A stretch of DNA of 64,000 nt from contig CAVTLG010000002.1 in NCBI GenBank assembly GCA_963735495.1, forward strand, positions 1,178,001 to 1,242,000, in the 5' to 3' direction. Under the pieces are notes generated by a model. That model searched no databases, was not told the DNA's origin, and was given only the letters and a program-made list of their open reading frames with translations. Positions within the stretch are counted from its first letter, which is position 1. Each line of letters opens with the position of its first letter. A program made the position numbers and the translations under genes. The DNA comes from CAVTLG01 sp963735495 (GTDB taxonomy: Bacteria > Chloroflexota > Ktedonobacteria > Ktedonobacterales > Ktedonobacteraceae). Shown in pieces: positions 17,504-27,102 of this stretch.

Positions 17504-17900
17504 CTAATCCAATAATTGTTTCACGCGATTTAAAAGTTCATCCAATTCAAATGGTTTTCCTATGCAATGCAAGTGCCGTTTTTTCAGTTTATCAAAGGGA
17601 GGATTCGCGCTCATAAATAGTACAGGTACCTGCTTCACGTTTTCTATAGTCAAGAGCTGGTCGTAGAGTTCAAGGCCATCCATACGGGGGAGCTGATAAT
17701 TGAGCAAAAATAAGTCAGGTTTGATATCCCTGATGAATTTCAATGCCTGGAAGGCGTCAGGAACAAGTGTTGCTCGAATACGGTCCCTCGCCTTTCAATG
17801 CTTCTACAAGCAAATCACCGATAGCCGCATCGTCATCAACGACAAGTACAAACTTATTTTCAGATGGTTCCTCGGTTGCTGTTTCCTGATCGTTTGACAT
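17504..17900 (-). pseudogene. CheY-like receiver, frameshifted and lacking the phospho-Asp
   Basis: Translation from ATG 17900 (AGAAGG upstream) begins MSNDQETATEEPSENKFVLV and continues VDDDAAIGDLLVEALKGEG, a normal receiver N-terminus with acidic cluster, then reaches a stop after 44 codons. The other frame carries on without a break: RIRATLVPDAFQALKF, then KPDLFLLNYQLPRMDG, VPVLFMSANPP and CIGKPFELDELL, ending at 17504. A single-base indel near 17785 (GGGACCGTATTCG on the minus strand) explains it. Separately, the residue that should be the phosphorylated Asp is Asn (LLNYQLP), while the conserved Ser and Lys remain. It is therefore a broken or degenerate receiver with no output domain; a sequencing error could account for the frameshift but not for the Asn. 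Confidence 0.75.
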
Positions 17901-18104
17901 ACATCGTACCTTCTTTTTCGGCGTGGAACGAAAAACGTTGCTACTTCCTGTACGCCTATCTACGAAGAAGAGTTTCAGAGGCTACCTTCTTGTCCCCCAT
18001 TTCTGCTAATCTTATTAGCATGCTTAGCTATTTTCCACTACTTCTAGCGTTATCTGTCCCTCCTTATCACTCCTCTTTTAGCCAACAATACAGGTATTAT
18101 AAGT

Positions 18105-18257
18105 ATGGCTAATGGTGGCTACCTGGAGATCGAGAAGCGCTCGTGGATGGGCACCAGTCAAGGCTGGGCGGGAGCCAATAGCGTGCTGTGGAACTGCGTG
18201 AAAAGTCATGTGGTAGAGCGCGCTCTCACTAGGAGAGCGCTGCGGCCTCCAGAATGA
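18105..18257 (+). pseudogene. Fragment resembling a beta-helix polysaccharide lyase
   Basis: A 50-codon frame contains GYLEIEKRSWMGTSQGW followed by AGANSVLWNC. The pattern GQGW-x-x-x-NSVLWNC is like the repeating core of right-handed beta-helix (pectate lyase-like) proteins. Nothing matching lies on either side, so this looks like a leftover of a deleted gene. A hairpin (GCGCTCTC, loop ACTAG, GAGAGCGC at 18220-18240) overlaps its end. The surrounding 17901-18316 holds no other supported gene. Confidence 0.4.
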
Positions 18258-18316
18258 TATAGCTAGCGCTATTATCCTTTTTCGTCATCGTATAGGTAAT
18301 GGTGATTTCATCAGTC

Positions 18317-18733
18317 CTATTGAACTCTTATACGCGCCATCGTCTTATAATCGGTGTTGCGTTGAAAATCGAGCGTATAGCCACAATCTCCTACGCAGGT
18401 GACAGTAATGCCATGGATTTTTAGCTTCCCATTGGCATTGCTTAAGTGTTTTGTCACGTGGAAGCGTTCGAGCAGGTTAGCGCACCGCTGCAACTCTTCG
18501 AAGCTCACATAGACATTTGGCGTTTCTATTTCATGGTCATCGCGTTGTAACAGGGCGAATTGCTGCAACCATTCGAAATGACGGAACAAACGCATGCACA
18601 ATACATATTCTGTTGGCGAAAGTTTGACCAATCTTCCATTTACCTGTAAATGATGAAATGCATCATTGTGATAGATGGTGTATCCAACGAGATGAGGGCC
18701 CTCACAGAGCTGATCGGTAATTTTCGTACTCAT
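18317..18733 (-). CDS. Stand-alone winged-helix regulator (OmpR/PhoB C-terminal type)
   Basis: A 138-residue protein from ATG 18733 (an upstream ATG at 18775 has no better site). Residues 30-130 match the plan of the Trans_reg_C winged helix: the strand-turn VKLSPTEYVLCMRLFRH, the VSFEELQRCANL helix in the position of LVSREQLL, a recognition-helix region ending HLSNANGKL, and the wing HGITVTCVGDCGYTL. No receiver domain is present. Similar free-standing winged helices lie at 22759 and 31286, and all three are next to kinase or signalling genes, which suggests promoter control of this neighbourhood. The input signal is not evident. Confidence 0.65.
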   Translation of the reverse strand: MSTKITDQLCEGPHLVGYTIYHNDAFHHLQVNGRLVKLSPTEYVLCMRLFRHFEWLQQFALLQRDDHEIETPNVYVSFEELQRCANLLERFHVTKHLSNANGKLKIHGITVTCVGDCGYTLDFQRNTDYKTMARIRVQ

Positions 18734-19223
18734 GACAATGTTCTCACGCTCTCTTGAGCGGCTAACTACAAGCATGCAGCCTGGCTACGTAGCTCGACTG
18801 CAACTTCTCGTCAGGCCGTCAGAACGGCACATGCGCGCCAGCAACGCTTATTTGATAGAGCACCTGGCTCATCCAGCCAAATGACAACAGGCATTCAAAG
18901 AAAAAGAATTTCCTCATAGTAAGTGTACAGGGAAGACGAGTTGATTGGGCAAAATTTTTGTGTGTTTTTTTCGGCAAATTAGTGCTAGCTATGAGAAATG
19001 CTTTTGCTCTAGCACGTGTACAGCATGGACGCGCGATTGCCGCTATTATTTTTCCGCTTTTTTGCGGCAGACTCTGCAGAAAAACCTGGCGTTGACGCTG
19101 CTGATGTTATGGAAATGAAAACCATATGATAGACACGTACACATATTGAAACTGCCTGGATGATTAAGAAAAAAGGGGCGGCGCTTCTCCCATCGCTGAT
19201 GGACTTCCGCGCTGTATTAAAGA
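18734..19223. other. Divergent intergenic region
   Basis: About 490 bases between the winged-helix gene and the kinase gene at 19224. I see T-rich and hairpin-prone stretches (TTTTCCGCTTTTTTGCGGC near 19046) but no gene. It probably contains both promoters. Confidence 0.4.
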
Positions 19224-20918
19224 ATGAGCCAGATATTTCTCGAATACGTATTACAGGAACAAATTGCTCGTAAGAAATTGAGTGTTCTTTACCTCGCCCA
19301 TTCTAAGGAAAATGCCGATGAACTCGTCGCCATAAAAGCATTTGATTCGCTCGATCTGCATAGTGAGCAGGAACAAGAAAACTTTCTCCAGGAACTCACT
19401 TTTTTGCGGCAGCTAGAGCATCGTAGTATTCTATGGCCGCTCAGCGGGGGCATTGAGCGAGGATATCCCTATGTGATCAGAAAATATATGTCATCCGCGT
19501 CACTTGCTACCCGTTTGAAGGACACCACCACCTCCCCCATGTCCCCACAAGAGGCGCTGCGCATTCTGACGACTATCGGCGATGCACTCTCCTACGCGCA
19601 TGCCTGGGGAGTCCTGCACACCGATCTAAAGCCGGAGAATATCCTCTTTGACGATGACGACGAGGCTATGCTGACTGATTTTCGTTTAAATAGCCTCTTC
19701 CTCGATACTGCGCAATTTCAGCAGCGGCCCGATGCGCGTACGGCCTGCTATATGGCACCCGAACAATTTACCGGCAACGTTAGCCCGGAGAGTGATCAGT
19801 ATGCGCTTGGGTGTATCGCCTATGAATTATTGACCGGGCGTCCGCCTTTCCTGGCTGCCGCTCTTTCTACCTGGCATGACAAGCATCTTTCCGAGCCGCC
19901 TCTCCCTTTGACACAATTTGTTGCTGATCTGCCGGCGGCACTGGATGGCGCAGTCCTTAAGGCACTGGCCAAGGAGCCATTAGAGCGCCATGCCAGCATT
20001 GCGACCTTTGTAGAGGCTATGCGTACAGCCCTGATACAGCCGCTGACGGATGAGCAGCCCACCGCCAACGTAGTTCAGCTCGACCTGGATGCAGTGGATG
20101 ACGACCATGAAAGTAGCGAGGCCGTCAGCTCGCAGTCAGACATGCCTGATCCAGAAGAAACAGTACTCTATGCTGACGATGAAGCAAGTGAAATACTCAC
20201 TTCCATCACGGGTAAGCGCAAAGCAGTGTTCTACACGGACAACGAACTAGACGAAGCGCTCACTTCCATCACGGATAAACACAAAACAGCACCTGTTCCC
20301 GCGCTAGAATACGATTACGATACGCCGACTGCAGTTTCCGCGCTACAGTCTCAGACGGTAGTACAGACTGCTGGAGTCGTGGCAGATCTCCTGCATTATA
20401 AAGTGACTGATAAGGTCTTTGCGCTCACCAAACAGAAATTCTCCTGGGAATTATGGATTGCAGCTCTCGCGCTTGCTGTATTGCTGCCAGGTGCGATACT
20501 GTTCGCATTATTCTGGCAACCAGTGCATAAAACAAGTGCCATGGATGATATTACACGACTCATCTGGCCAACCATTACAGCAGATACTGTACCAGTGATT
20601 AAAGAGGAGCAACAGAGATCTGCAAAAGTGCCAACACATGCGACACCAACCGCAAAGTCAGCGCCAGTACCAACAGCGACAAGTGCACCATCGTCGTTAT
20701 CTGTTCCCGTTATGCAGAATAATCCCACACCCACACCCACAGCTAAACCCACACCGACGCCAACGCCAAAACCGACCGCTACTCCTAAACCCACACCGAC
20801 GCCAACGCCAAAACCGACCGCTACTCCTAAACCCACACCGACGCCAACACCCACGCCCACGCCTACACCAACACCCATGCCTACGCCCACGGCAACGCCT
20901 ATCAGCTGGCTGCCTTGA
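19224..20918 (+). CDS. Transmembrane Ser/Thr kinase with Pro-Thr-rich outer tail
   Basis: A 564-residue Hanks-type kinase. The catalytic domain is at 8-275: VAIK with Lys38, HTDLKPEN with catalytic Asp134, DFR in place of DFG (Asp152 kept) and ACYMAPEQF as the activation-loop end, followed by SDQYALGCIAYELLTGRPPF. The Gly-rich loop is not recognisable (QEQIARKKLSVLYLAH), so ATP binding may be weak or unusual. A linker at 280-405 contains two copies of an ITxKxKxxxxTDNE-like acidic segment. One membrane helix lies at 409-430, and the outer part is a wall-spanning Pro-Thr tail (PTPTPKPTATPKP repeats) from about 505. The DNA of the tail is a 42-bp tandem repeat. The ribosome binding site is weak (TAAAG). 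It lies upstream of a second kinase in the same direction. Confidence 0.85.
   Translation: MSQIFLEYVLQEQIARKKLSVLYLAHSKENADELVAIKAFDSLDLHSEQEQENFLQELTFLRQLEHRSILWPLSGGIERGYPYVIRKYMSSASLATRLKDTTTSPMSPQEALRILTTIGDALSYAHAWGVLHTDLKPENILFDDDDEAMLTDFRLNSLFLDTAQFQQRPDARTACYMAPEQFTGNVSPESDQYALGCIAYELLTGRPPFLAAALSTWHDKHLSEPPLPLTQFVADLPAALDGAVLKALAKEPLERHASIATFVEAMRTALIQPLTDEQPTANVVQLDLDAVDDDHESSEAVSSQSDMPDPEETVLYADDEASEILTSITGKRKAVFYTDNELDEALTSITDKHKTAPVPALEYDYDTPTAVSALQSQTVVQTAGVVADLLHYKVTDKVFALTKQKFSWELWIAALALAVLLPGAILFALFWQPVHKTSAMDDITRLIWPTITADTVPVIKEEQQRSAKVPTHATPTAKSAPVPTATSAPSSLSVPVMQNNPTPTPTAKPTPTPTPKPTATPKPTPTPTPKPTATPKPTPTPTPTPTPTPTPMPTPTATPISWLP
20744..20848 (+). repeat. 42-bp coding tandem repeat (Pro-Thr tail)
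   Basis: The unit beginning TAAACCCACACCGACGCCAA repeats at 20744, 20786 and, partly, 20828. It encodes KPTPTPTPKPTATP blocks of the kinase tail. Copy number is likely to vary between strains. Confidence 0.85.
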
Positions 20919-21005
20919 AGCATTGAGGATACTGATAAGTCTCATTGTATGAGTTGATGCTGAAATTTATGCCTCCTGGTGGGCTAGATCTAAAAGGATA
21001 GAGCG

Positions 21006-22739
21006 ATGCATATCTGTCACTCGTGTGGCAAAGAAAATCAAGCCGATGCGCGTTTCTGCAATTGGTGTGGCGCGGCAACCGGTAGCCACTCATCTACTGG
21101 TCTGCTGCCGGCACAAACGCTGTTAAACAATGAACGCTATGCTATCGTGGAGCGCATAGGGCAGGGTGGCATGGGAGCCGTTTATAAAGCATTGGATCTT
21201 CGTGTACGTCAGAAGGTTGTGGCGGTGAAGGAGATGAGTCAGAACGGACTCTCCGGCCAGGAGCTTCAGGAAGCGATAGCCGCCTTTACACGTGAAGCAG
21301 AGATACTTGCCCACCTCAATCATAGTAGTCTTCCACATATTTATCAACAGTTCGCAGAGCAGGGAAGACGCTACCTGGTGATGGAGTTTATTAAGGGAGA
21401 GACGTTAGAGCAACGCTGGCAAACCTATCAGCAACGCAGGCAACACATGCCGATAGAGCAGGTCCTTGATATCTGTCGCCAGCTCTGTGCTGTCCTGGAC
21501 TATCTCCATACGCAACAACCCCCGGTTATTTTTCGCGATTTGAAGCCTGCCAATATCATGCTGACCCCACAGGGACAGGTGTATTTAATTGATTTTGGCA
21601 TTGCACGCTTATTTAAGCCTGGTCAGGTCAAAGATACCACGGCGTTGGGATCACCAGGCTATGCACCGCCAGAACAGTATCGACAGGCAACTTCTCCTCG
21701 TTCTGATATCTATAGTCTGGGAGCGACGCTGCACCAGATACTTACCAACGAGGACCCGTCACAGAACCCATTTCACTTTAAACCGTTCTCGCTGCATATG
21801 CCTGACTTAGAAGCACTCGTTATGGATATGACCGAGACGGATGAGCACCAACGTCCCGCTAGCATGAAAAGTGTGCAGCAGATAGTCAATACTATCGTAC
21901 AGAAGATGCATCATAGTACTTCTGCTAAATTAAGCGTGATTCAGCCAGCTCAAACGACCAGACCGACCTCGGTGATGAAGCCAGTCAGTATCTATGCCAT
22001 CGTTTCATCTACAGCCAAAGATCAAAAGCTGTGGCTAGCTATACGCGAGCAGCTCGTACCACTCGTGCGTGCTTTCCCCAATGTGCAGATCCAGCCGACA
22101 GCCACGCAAGGTCAGCATAGCATACAGGAGCAGATCAAAGCTATCGAGCAAGCTAACCTGGTGCTGTGTTTTCTCAGCGAAGATTTTCTGGCCTCATCAG
22201 CCTGTACCACAGCGGCGCGCGAGGCGCTTGACCGTGCCAATGCCCATGACAAGAAAGTGTTTTCAGTCATACTACGTCCGTGTGCCTGGCAAACAACGCT
22301 TGTGGCAAGCGTACCTACGGCATTTCCTGACGCTATTGCACATCTCAGTCTCTACGCGCAGGAACAGCGCATTTTAGCCGTAGCCAGGAGCATCTGTATG
22401 TTGCTGGCTACCCTGATGCTGGCAGGCAAACCGGTCGGCCCAATGGACCTGTCGCAATGGCTTTTGTGGCAATTCTATGGCAATGGCGGAGCCAATTGTC
22501 CATACTTTGTGATTGGGCAGTACGCGTTAAAGCATATTCGTCCGGCTGGGCGCGCCGGAGTGCTTTTTCACCTGTTCGATCTACAAACAGGTTATGCAGT
22601 CGCCGATTATATCATCGGGTCCCATACGAGCATAGATATCAACGAACTCTTGCATATTATCGCTCCCTCTCATACAACTCCATCCAATGTCCAGGGTATT
22701 GCCATGCGTGAACGTCCATCACAATTAAGCATCAAATGA
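21006..22739 (+). CDS. Zinc-ribbon / Ser/Thr kinase / TIR-like fusion
   Basis: A 577-residue soluble protein. A zinc ribbon opens it (C4-x2-C7 and C18-x2-C21). The kinase at 45-300 has a proper Gly-loop GQGGMGAVYK, VVAVKEM lysine, FRDLKPANI (Asp178) and DFG (Asp196) with SPGYAPPEQY, so it should be active. Residues 327-450 look TIR-like: VSIYAIVSSTAKDQKLWLAI, IQEQIKAIEQANLVLCFLSE, DFLASSACTTAAREALDRA and VILRPCAW are in the right order. The Glu expected in the helix after DFLAS seems to be absent, so NADase activity is doubtful and a signalling or docking role is more likely. Residues 455-577 are unassigned. AAAAGGA lies 8 bases upstream of the ATG, and the gene follows the membrane kinase by 87 bases. 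Confidence 0.8.
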   Translation: MHICHSCGKENQADARFCNWCGAATGSHSSTGLLPAQTLLNNERYAIVERIGQGGMGAVYKALDLRVRQKVVAVKEMSQNGLSGQELQEAIAAFTREAEILAHLNHSSLPHIYQQFAEQGRRYLVMEFIKGETLEQRWQTYQQRRQHMPIEQVLDICRQLCAVLDYLHTQQPPVIFRDLKPANIMLTPQGQVYLIDFGIARLFKPGQVKDTTALGSPGYAPPEQYRQATSPRSDIYSLGATLHQILTNEDPSQNPFHFKPFSLHMPDLEALVMDMTETDEHQRPASMKSVQQIVNTIVQKMHHSTSAKLSVIQPAQTTRPTSVMKPVSIYAIVSSTAKDQKLWLAIREQLVPLVRAFPNVQIQPTATQGQHSIQEQIKAIEQANLVLCFLSEDFLASSACTTAAREALDRANAHDKKVFSVILRPCAWQTTLVASVPTAFPDAIAHLSLYAQEQRILAVARSICMLLATLMLAGKPVGPMDLSQWLLWQFYGNGGANCPYFVIGQYALKHIRPAGRAGVLFHLFDLQTGYAVADYIIGSHTSIDINELLHIIAPSHTTPSNVQGIAMRERPSQLSIK

Positions 22740-22758
22740 CGGCTCATGCTCTTTTATG

Positions 22759-23256
22759 CTATGCCCTCATGGCGGGTGCTCGCGTCAGAAGATAGCCTTT
22801 ACGGTACATTGCTTTCACGGTTAAAGCAAAACCATTCTGTTTGAGAAGCGCATTGACACCATGCCGTTCTTTTGCCGCGCGGCGCACCATTTTCAGTTCG
22901 CGCTCCAATACCGTATTGCCTTGCAGTGCGCTACGTTCAAGATGCTTATTCCAGCGGTCGATCTGTGGTGCCAAAATGACAAGGACATCCTCATGTGAAC
23001 TCGTCGTAAGTAAGCGACGAAAGACTGTATCTGAACAACGCAAGCAAGCCAGTAATTCTGCATAATTCGCGCCGTGAGGTGCGCGCAATAAAAGAAACAA
23101 GAGGCGAAAAGCGCTCGTTGAAAAGCGGCACTGTGCATGAATGCGTTCAGGTCCCAGGAGAGTAACGATGCGCTCATTCGCATTCAACATTAACCAATGT
23201 CCGGCAGATAGGGCAGGTACATCCGTAGTATTGAGTTGCACGAATTGTGTTCGCAT
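22759..23256 (-). CDS. Stand-alone winged-helix-like regulator
   Basis: A 165-residue protein with AGGAG 10 bases before ATG 23256. The segment FSTSAFRLLFLLLRAPHGANYAELLACL resembles the start of an OmpR-type DNA-binding domain. It is followed by a long helical insert containing the basic ELKMVRRAAKERHG, then LLKQNGFALTVKAMYRKGYLL in the position of the final helix and wing (usually ending in G-Y-x-L). It is weaker than the example at 31286 but of the same plan. It has no receiver domain. It converges on the TIR-kinase fusion and diverges from the VirD4-like gene at 23736, so it could control either. Assignment is by pattern only. Confidence 0.55.
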   Translation of the reverse strand: MRTQFVQLNTTDVPALSAGHWLMLNANERIVTLLGPERIHAQCRFSTSAFRLLFLLLRAPHGANYAELLACLRCSDTVFRRLLTTSSHEDVLVILAPQIDRWNKHLERSALQGNTVLERELKMVRRAAKERHGVNALLKQNGFALTVKAMYRKGYLLTRAPAMRA

Positions 23257-23735
23257 AAGTGCATACTCCTAAATCTTTGACTATGCCAGTGTATACGTTA
23301 TCCATGGAGAGAGTCAGCAAGTCTGCGTAGTTACGTGCTTATCTATCCTCCTAACGACAATGATAACAGAAGAATGGCGTATCTGGCAGAGGAACATAGG
23401 GACAATTCTGCTTACGAGCTAATGCGGGGTGAGCATAGGCCAGAAGCTTGTTGAACCTGCAATATGAGCCAGTTTTGCGGCAAATAATACAGAAAAATAG
23501 ACAGTTGAAGTAGGCGTTTTTTGTTTTGCTGCCCTCTACACTTGGTGCGAGGCAGCCGTATCTCTGTCTGTTTTTTAATTATTATCCTACTCTTGATGTC
23601 TGCCAAAGGAGAAGGGAAGATTATATACGAGTATCGTTCCATGGATTTCATCTCTATAAAAGAGTAGCACATTAATGACGAAAGGAGGCGCGCTACGTCT
23701 CTGGTATCCTTGCCAGAGAATATGCGTAGCTCATT
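23257..23735. other. Divergent intergenic region upstream of the VirD4-like gene
   Basis: About 480 bases with a frame at 23412-23840 (minus) that overlaps the VirD4-like start and looks like a shadow. Likely promoters of the winged-helix regulator and of the coupling ATPase. No hairpin of note was seen. Confidence 0.4.
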
Positions 23736-26700
23736 TTGATGCACATGAAACCAGAAATATCTTTGGAAAGCCACTACACTGCTTCCTCTCCTACTCTGGC
23801 GCTCCAGATTATTCCACCTTTGCATGTCAGTAAGGAGCACTCTATTGCGCTAGAGTCAACGATGCAAAGTCTGGTCCTTGATAGACAGCATCCTGTCGCC
23901 TTAGAGTTAGCAGGCACGCCTGATCGGCGTAGTTTTATCATACGAGCGACCACGCAGGCTGCACTGGATCATGCTGAAACGTTGTTGCGTGCCCAGTATC
24001 CACAGAGCGATATTCATCCGCTCAATGAGCATGATGATCCTTTCCACCTTGAAGCAGATGAAACGGTGACGGCTGTCGAACTGGTGGCCGGGGCAGCCGC
24101 CTATCTTCCACTACGTACCTGGAAGGAGTCGCAGGAAGAGGGAAACGACCCGCTGCTTGGTTTACTCGCAGCGCTCAGTCGCTTGCCAGACCATATGCGT
24201 GTGATTACGCAACTGGCCTTGATTCCAGAAGTGAGTAACTGGTCGCGCTGGAATTTGCGCAGGGCAGTGGAAAATCCCCTGGAACCACAGGCGCGTGCGA
24301 AAGAGCAACAGCGCATGGTCTCGCTCTTCTCAGACAACTCCAGTGCAATTGTAGCACTTAACGTTGGTATCGTCACCGGATTGATGTATATCACGCGCAC
24401 GTGGTTTCCCAGTGGGATGTGGAAAGCGCTCTCGGAAATCATCACGGGCAGAGGCTCGCATGTGACAGCCGTCCAAAGTACTCAGTTGATGGAGTACTTT
24501 GGGAGCATACTGGTGCTGGAAGCGCTCATGGTCGGGCTATTTATGCTCTGGCGTTTTCTCTTCTACCATCGCACGCTGTACGATCCAAGGGTCGTGAGCC
24601 AGAAAGTTTCGCGTTTCGCCTATCGCACACGCTTACGCCTCTACGTAATTGGACCCAAGACGGCCTGGCAGGGTCAACAGACGTCCATGCTAGCTCGTTT
24701 TTCGGCGGAAAGGGCCCATACGCAAACGCGTAAGGACCTTCTGTTGCGTATAGTGGCTGCATATCGCCAATTTCATATGGCGAACGGGGCCTTCTTTATC
24801 CCCAAATATCTCTCACACACGGAGGCTACGCATCTCCTGCATACCAATACTATGCACGCAGGGCAGGGATGGCAAGCAGGATTACGCCGCTCCCACCATA
24901 TCATAAGTGTCGACTCCCTGGCTTCCCTCTGGCATATGCCACACCCCAGCGTACTGCCAGAGCTGGCCCTGGTCGAACATCGCAGGTCGCGCACGCTCTT
25001 GATCCCTCCAGATGTGACACGTCTGTCACAGGGCTTTACGCCGGTTGGCTATTCCGACCATGCTGGCTATCATCTGCCGTTTGCGCTGACGCCTGAATTC
25101 TTTACTTTTCACACCTTGATTGGAGGCAAGGCGGGAGAAGGGAAGAGCACCTTTATTCAGCATATATCGCGCGAGGCGATGAAGCTAGGTGGCCTGGTGC
25201 TGATCGATCCTTTCGGCGACCTCTGTGAAGACGTGTTACAACTCGTGCCACCTGAGCGTGCTGAGGATGTTGTTTTCATCGACCTCTCCGACACAACGGC
25301 CTCGGTTGGCCTGAACCCGTTAGATGTGACGCTAGGGCGTGGTCGTGATAAGTTTATTGCCGATCTCCTCAAAATGTTGGCGCAAATCTGGGTCTCTAGC
25401 TGGGGAGCCAAGATGGAAAATGCCTTCGAAATGAGTTTGCGCACCCTCTTTGAAGCCAATAAAATTCTGGTCGATCAGGACGCTCAACAAGGCCCTGGCT
25501 TGCAATACACCTTGCTGGATGTCTTACCCTTGCTCACAAACGCAAATTTTTGTCATACGCTCTTACAGCAGATCCAGGATGATTACCTCCATCGCTGGTG
25601 GCGTGAATATTACGAGCCGTTATCAATGGTACAGCAGCGCGATGTCATTAATCCGATAGCGTCCAAAGTGGCGAAATTCGAAAGTATGGTCGCGCGACGC
25701 ATCCTGGGACAGAGCGTATCAACGCTCAACTTCTCCCAGATGATCGAGGAACGCAAAATTATCCTTTTTAAACTCGCTAAAGGTATTGTGGGCAGTGAAG
25801 TTTCCTCGATGATCGGCGCGACATTACTCGGGCTCATACAGAGTACGCTCGCAGAACAAGGACGACCAGGCCAGGCGGTAACAACGCGTCTGCCCATCAT
25901 TCTGGATGAATTTCAGCGTGTGGCCGGCGCTGATTACCGCTCACTATCTGAGTTGCACAAATACGGCGCCACCTTCTTCTTGTCGACGCAGTCGCTGGAA
26001 TATCTCCAGAAATTGAACCCTCTCTTATTGCCAACTATACAGGCCAATGTGCGGCAGACAATTACTTTTAATGTGTCGGCGCAGGATGCCAGCCTTTTTG
26101 CCAGAGAACTGGGTGTGGACCAGGATGACATCATTCACCTGGATATCAACACCTGTTATATCTCTATGCCGGCTGGGGGAAGACGCCAGCCCACGTTTTC
26201 GTTGAAGCTCAATGCTCCAGTACCTGAAAGTCCTGACCTGGCAGAAAGTATTCGCACACGCTGTCGCGTGCGCTATACCTGTCCAGTTGCCGAAGTTGAT
26301 GAGCGGCTGAGCGAATCCATGCTGCGCAGCATCCGTATGACTCCACAACAAAATGCTCCGCAACCACTGACGATTCCACCTGGTGAGCCTGAGCAGATGC
26401 TACCCTTGCCACCTTTGACCTTATCAGTGCCCGTTGAAAGTAATTTCGATCCTTCCGCTCCCACATCGCCGCTTGAGCCTTTGCCAGAAGAGGCTACGCG
26501 GGAAGGTGCTGAATATCGTGCGCAGAGAGCACGCCTGGCGGCAGCTCGTGAGATTGTACCTGAGCATAATAACGCTATCCCTCAGACCGAGCGTGCGCGC
26601 CTGGCAAGCCGTAGAGATACTGAATATCGCTCACGAGAAGGAGAGTGGAGCAACCAGGAAGATAGTTATCGGATGGCAAAAGAGCCACAAGGTTTGCAAG

Positions 26701-26957
26701 ATCCTTTGAAAAGAGCACTACAAGGTTCGCAAGATCCTTTGAAAAGAGCACCACAAGGTTCGCAAGATCCTTTTGCCCTGCAAGGCGATCTCTCGGATGA
26801 GCTGCGCGACGAGTTAGAGCTTATGCAGATTAATGCCTATAACGTTGCTGACGAAGACGAAGACGAAGACGAAGACGGCGCCGGGCAGACGGAGGATGAA
26901 CTGCTACGCAAGTATTATCGGAAACATAATCGAGCAGGTCAGTCACAGCCTTTCTAA
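23736..26957 (+). CDS. VirD4/TraG-like T4SS coupling ATPase
   Basis: A 1,073-residue membrane ATPase. In type IV secretion, coupling proteins select substrates and feed them to the channel. Two membrane helices lie at about 203-220 and 248-270, after an N-terminal domain of unknown fold. The ATPase has Walker A GGKAGEGKS (463-471) with LIDPFGDL, and Walker B IILDEFQ (Asp724) followed by HKYGATFFLSTQSLEYL, the arrangement of TraD/TraG proteins. The C-terminal third is Pro/Glu/Arg-rich with 11-residue repeats (LQDPLKRA, SQDPLKRA, SQDPFAL) and a run of alternating Asp-Glu, perhaps for substrate docking. Start codons TTG 23736, ATG 23739 and ATG 23745 are possible; none has a clear ribosome binding site. 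It is 20 kb away from the main T4SS operon. Confidence 0.85.
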   Translation: MMHMKPEISLESHYTASSPTLALQIIPPLHVSKEHSIALESTMQSLVLDRQHPVALELAGTPDRRSFIIRATTQAALDHAETLLRAQYPQSDIHPLNEHDDPFHLEADETVTAVELVAGAAAYLPLRTWKESQEEGNDPLLGLLAALSRLPDHMRVITQLALIPEVSNWSRWNLRRAVENPLEPQARAKEQQRMVSLFSDNSSAIVALNVGIVTGLMYITRTWFPSGMWKALSEIITGRGSHVTAVQSTQLMEYFGSILVLEALMVGLFMLWRFLFYHRTLYDPRVVSQKVSRFAYRTRLRLYVIGPKTAWQGQQTSMLARFSAERAHTQTRKDLLLRIVAAYRQFHMANGAFFIPKYLSHTEATHLLHTNTMHAGQGWQAGLRRSHHIISVDSLASLWHMPHPSVLPELALVEHRRSRTLLIPPDVTRLSQGFTPVGYSDHAGYHLPFALTPEFFTFHTLIGGKAGEGKSTFIQHISREAMKLGGLVLIDPFGDLCEDVLQLVPPERAEDVVFIDLSDTTASVGLNPLDVTLGRGRDKFIADLLKMLAQIWVSSWGAKMENAFEMSLRTLFEANKILVDQDAQQGPGLQYTLLDVLPLLTNANFCHTLLQQIQDDYLHRWWREYYEPLSMVQQRDVINPIASKVAKFESMVARRILGQSVSTLNFSQMIEERKIILFKLAKGIVGSEVSSMIGATLLGLIQSTLAEQGRPGQAVTTRLPIILDEFQRVAGADYRSLSELHKYGATFFLSTQSLEYLQKLNPLLLPTIQANVRQTITFNVSAQDASLFARELGVDQDDIIHLDINTCYISMPAGGRRQPTFSLKLNAPVPESPDLAESIRTRCRVRYTCPVAEVDERLSESMLRSIRMTPQQNAPQPLTIPPGEPEQMLPLPPLTLSVPVESNFDPSAPTSPLEPLPEEATREGAEYRAQRARLAAAREIVPEHNNAIPQTERARLASRRDTEYRSREGEWSNQEDSYRMAKEPQGLQDPLKRALQGSQDPLKRAPQGSQDPFALQGDLSDELRDELELMQINAYNVADEDEDEDEDGAGQTEDELLRKYYRKHNRAGQSQPF

Positions 26958-26995
26958 TCAAGAGAGGCTGCGCCTGTTTTTATGTATGACTCCCT

Positions 26996-27033
26996 CCTCT
27001 GGTCTTGCCGCAAGGCGAGGTTCCAGAGGTTTT
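26996..27033 (+). terminator. Terminator of the VirD4-like gene
   Basis: CCTCTGG (26996-27002) pairs with CCAGAGG (27023-27029) around an inner CTTGCC/AAGGCG pairing, followed by TTTT. This is a plausible Rho-independent terminator between convergent genes. Confidence 0.6.
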
Positions 27034-27102
27034 CATATTTAGAGAAGACCTTATTTGGCGGGAGCGATTTTTTTCTTCGCTAGACGCGTTTCCTGAATAG
27101 AC

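Noticed and set aside
20396..20923. 175-codon minus-strand frame rich in Val-Gly repeats
   Set aside because: It is the antisense of the Pro-Thr repeat of the membrane kinase; the repeat makes all frames open.
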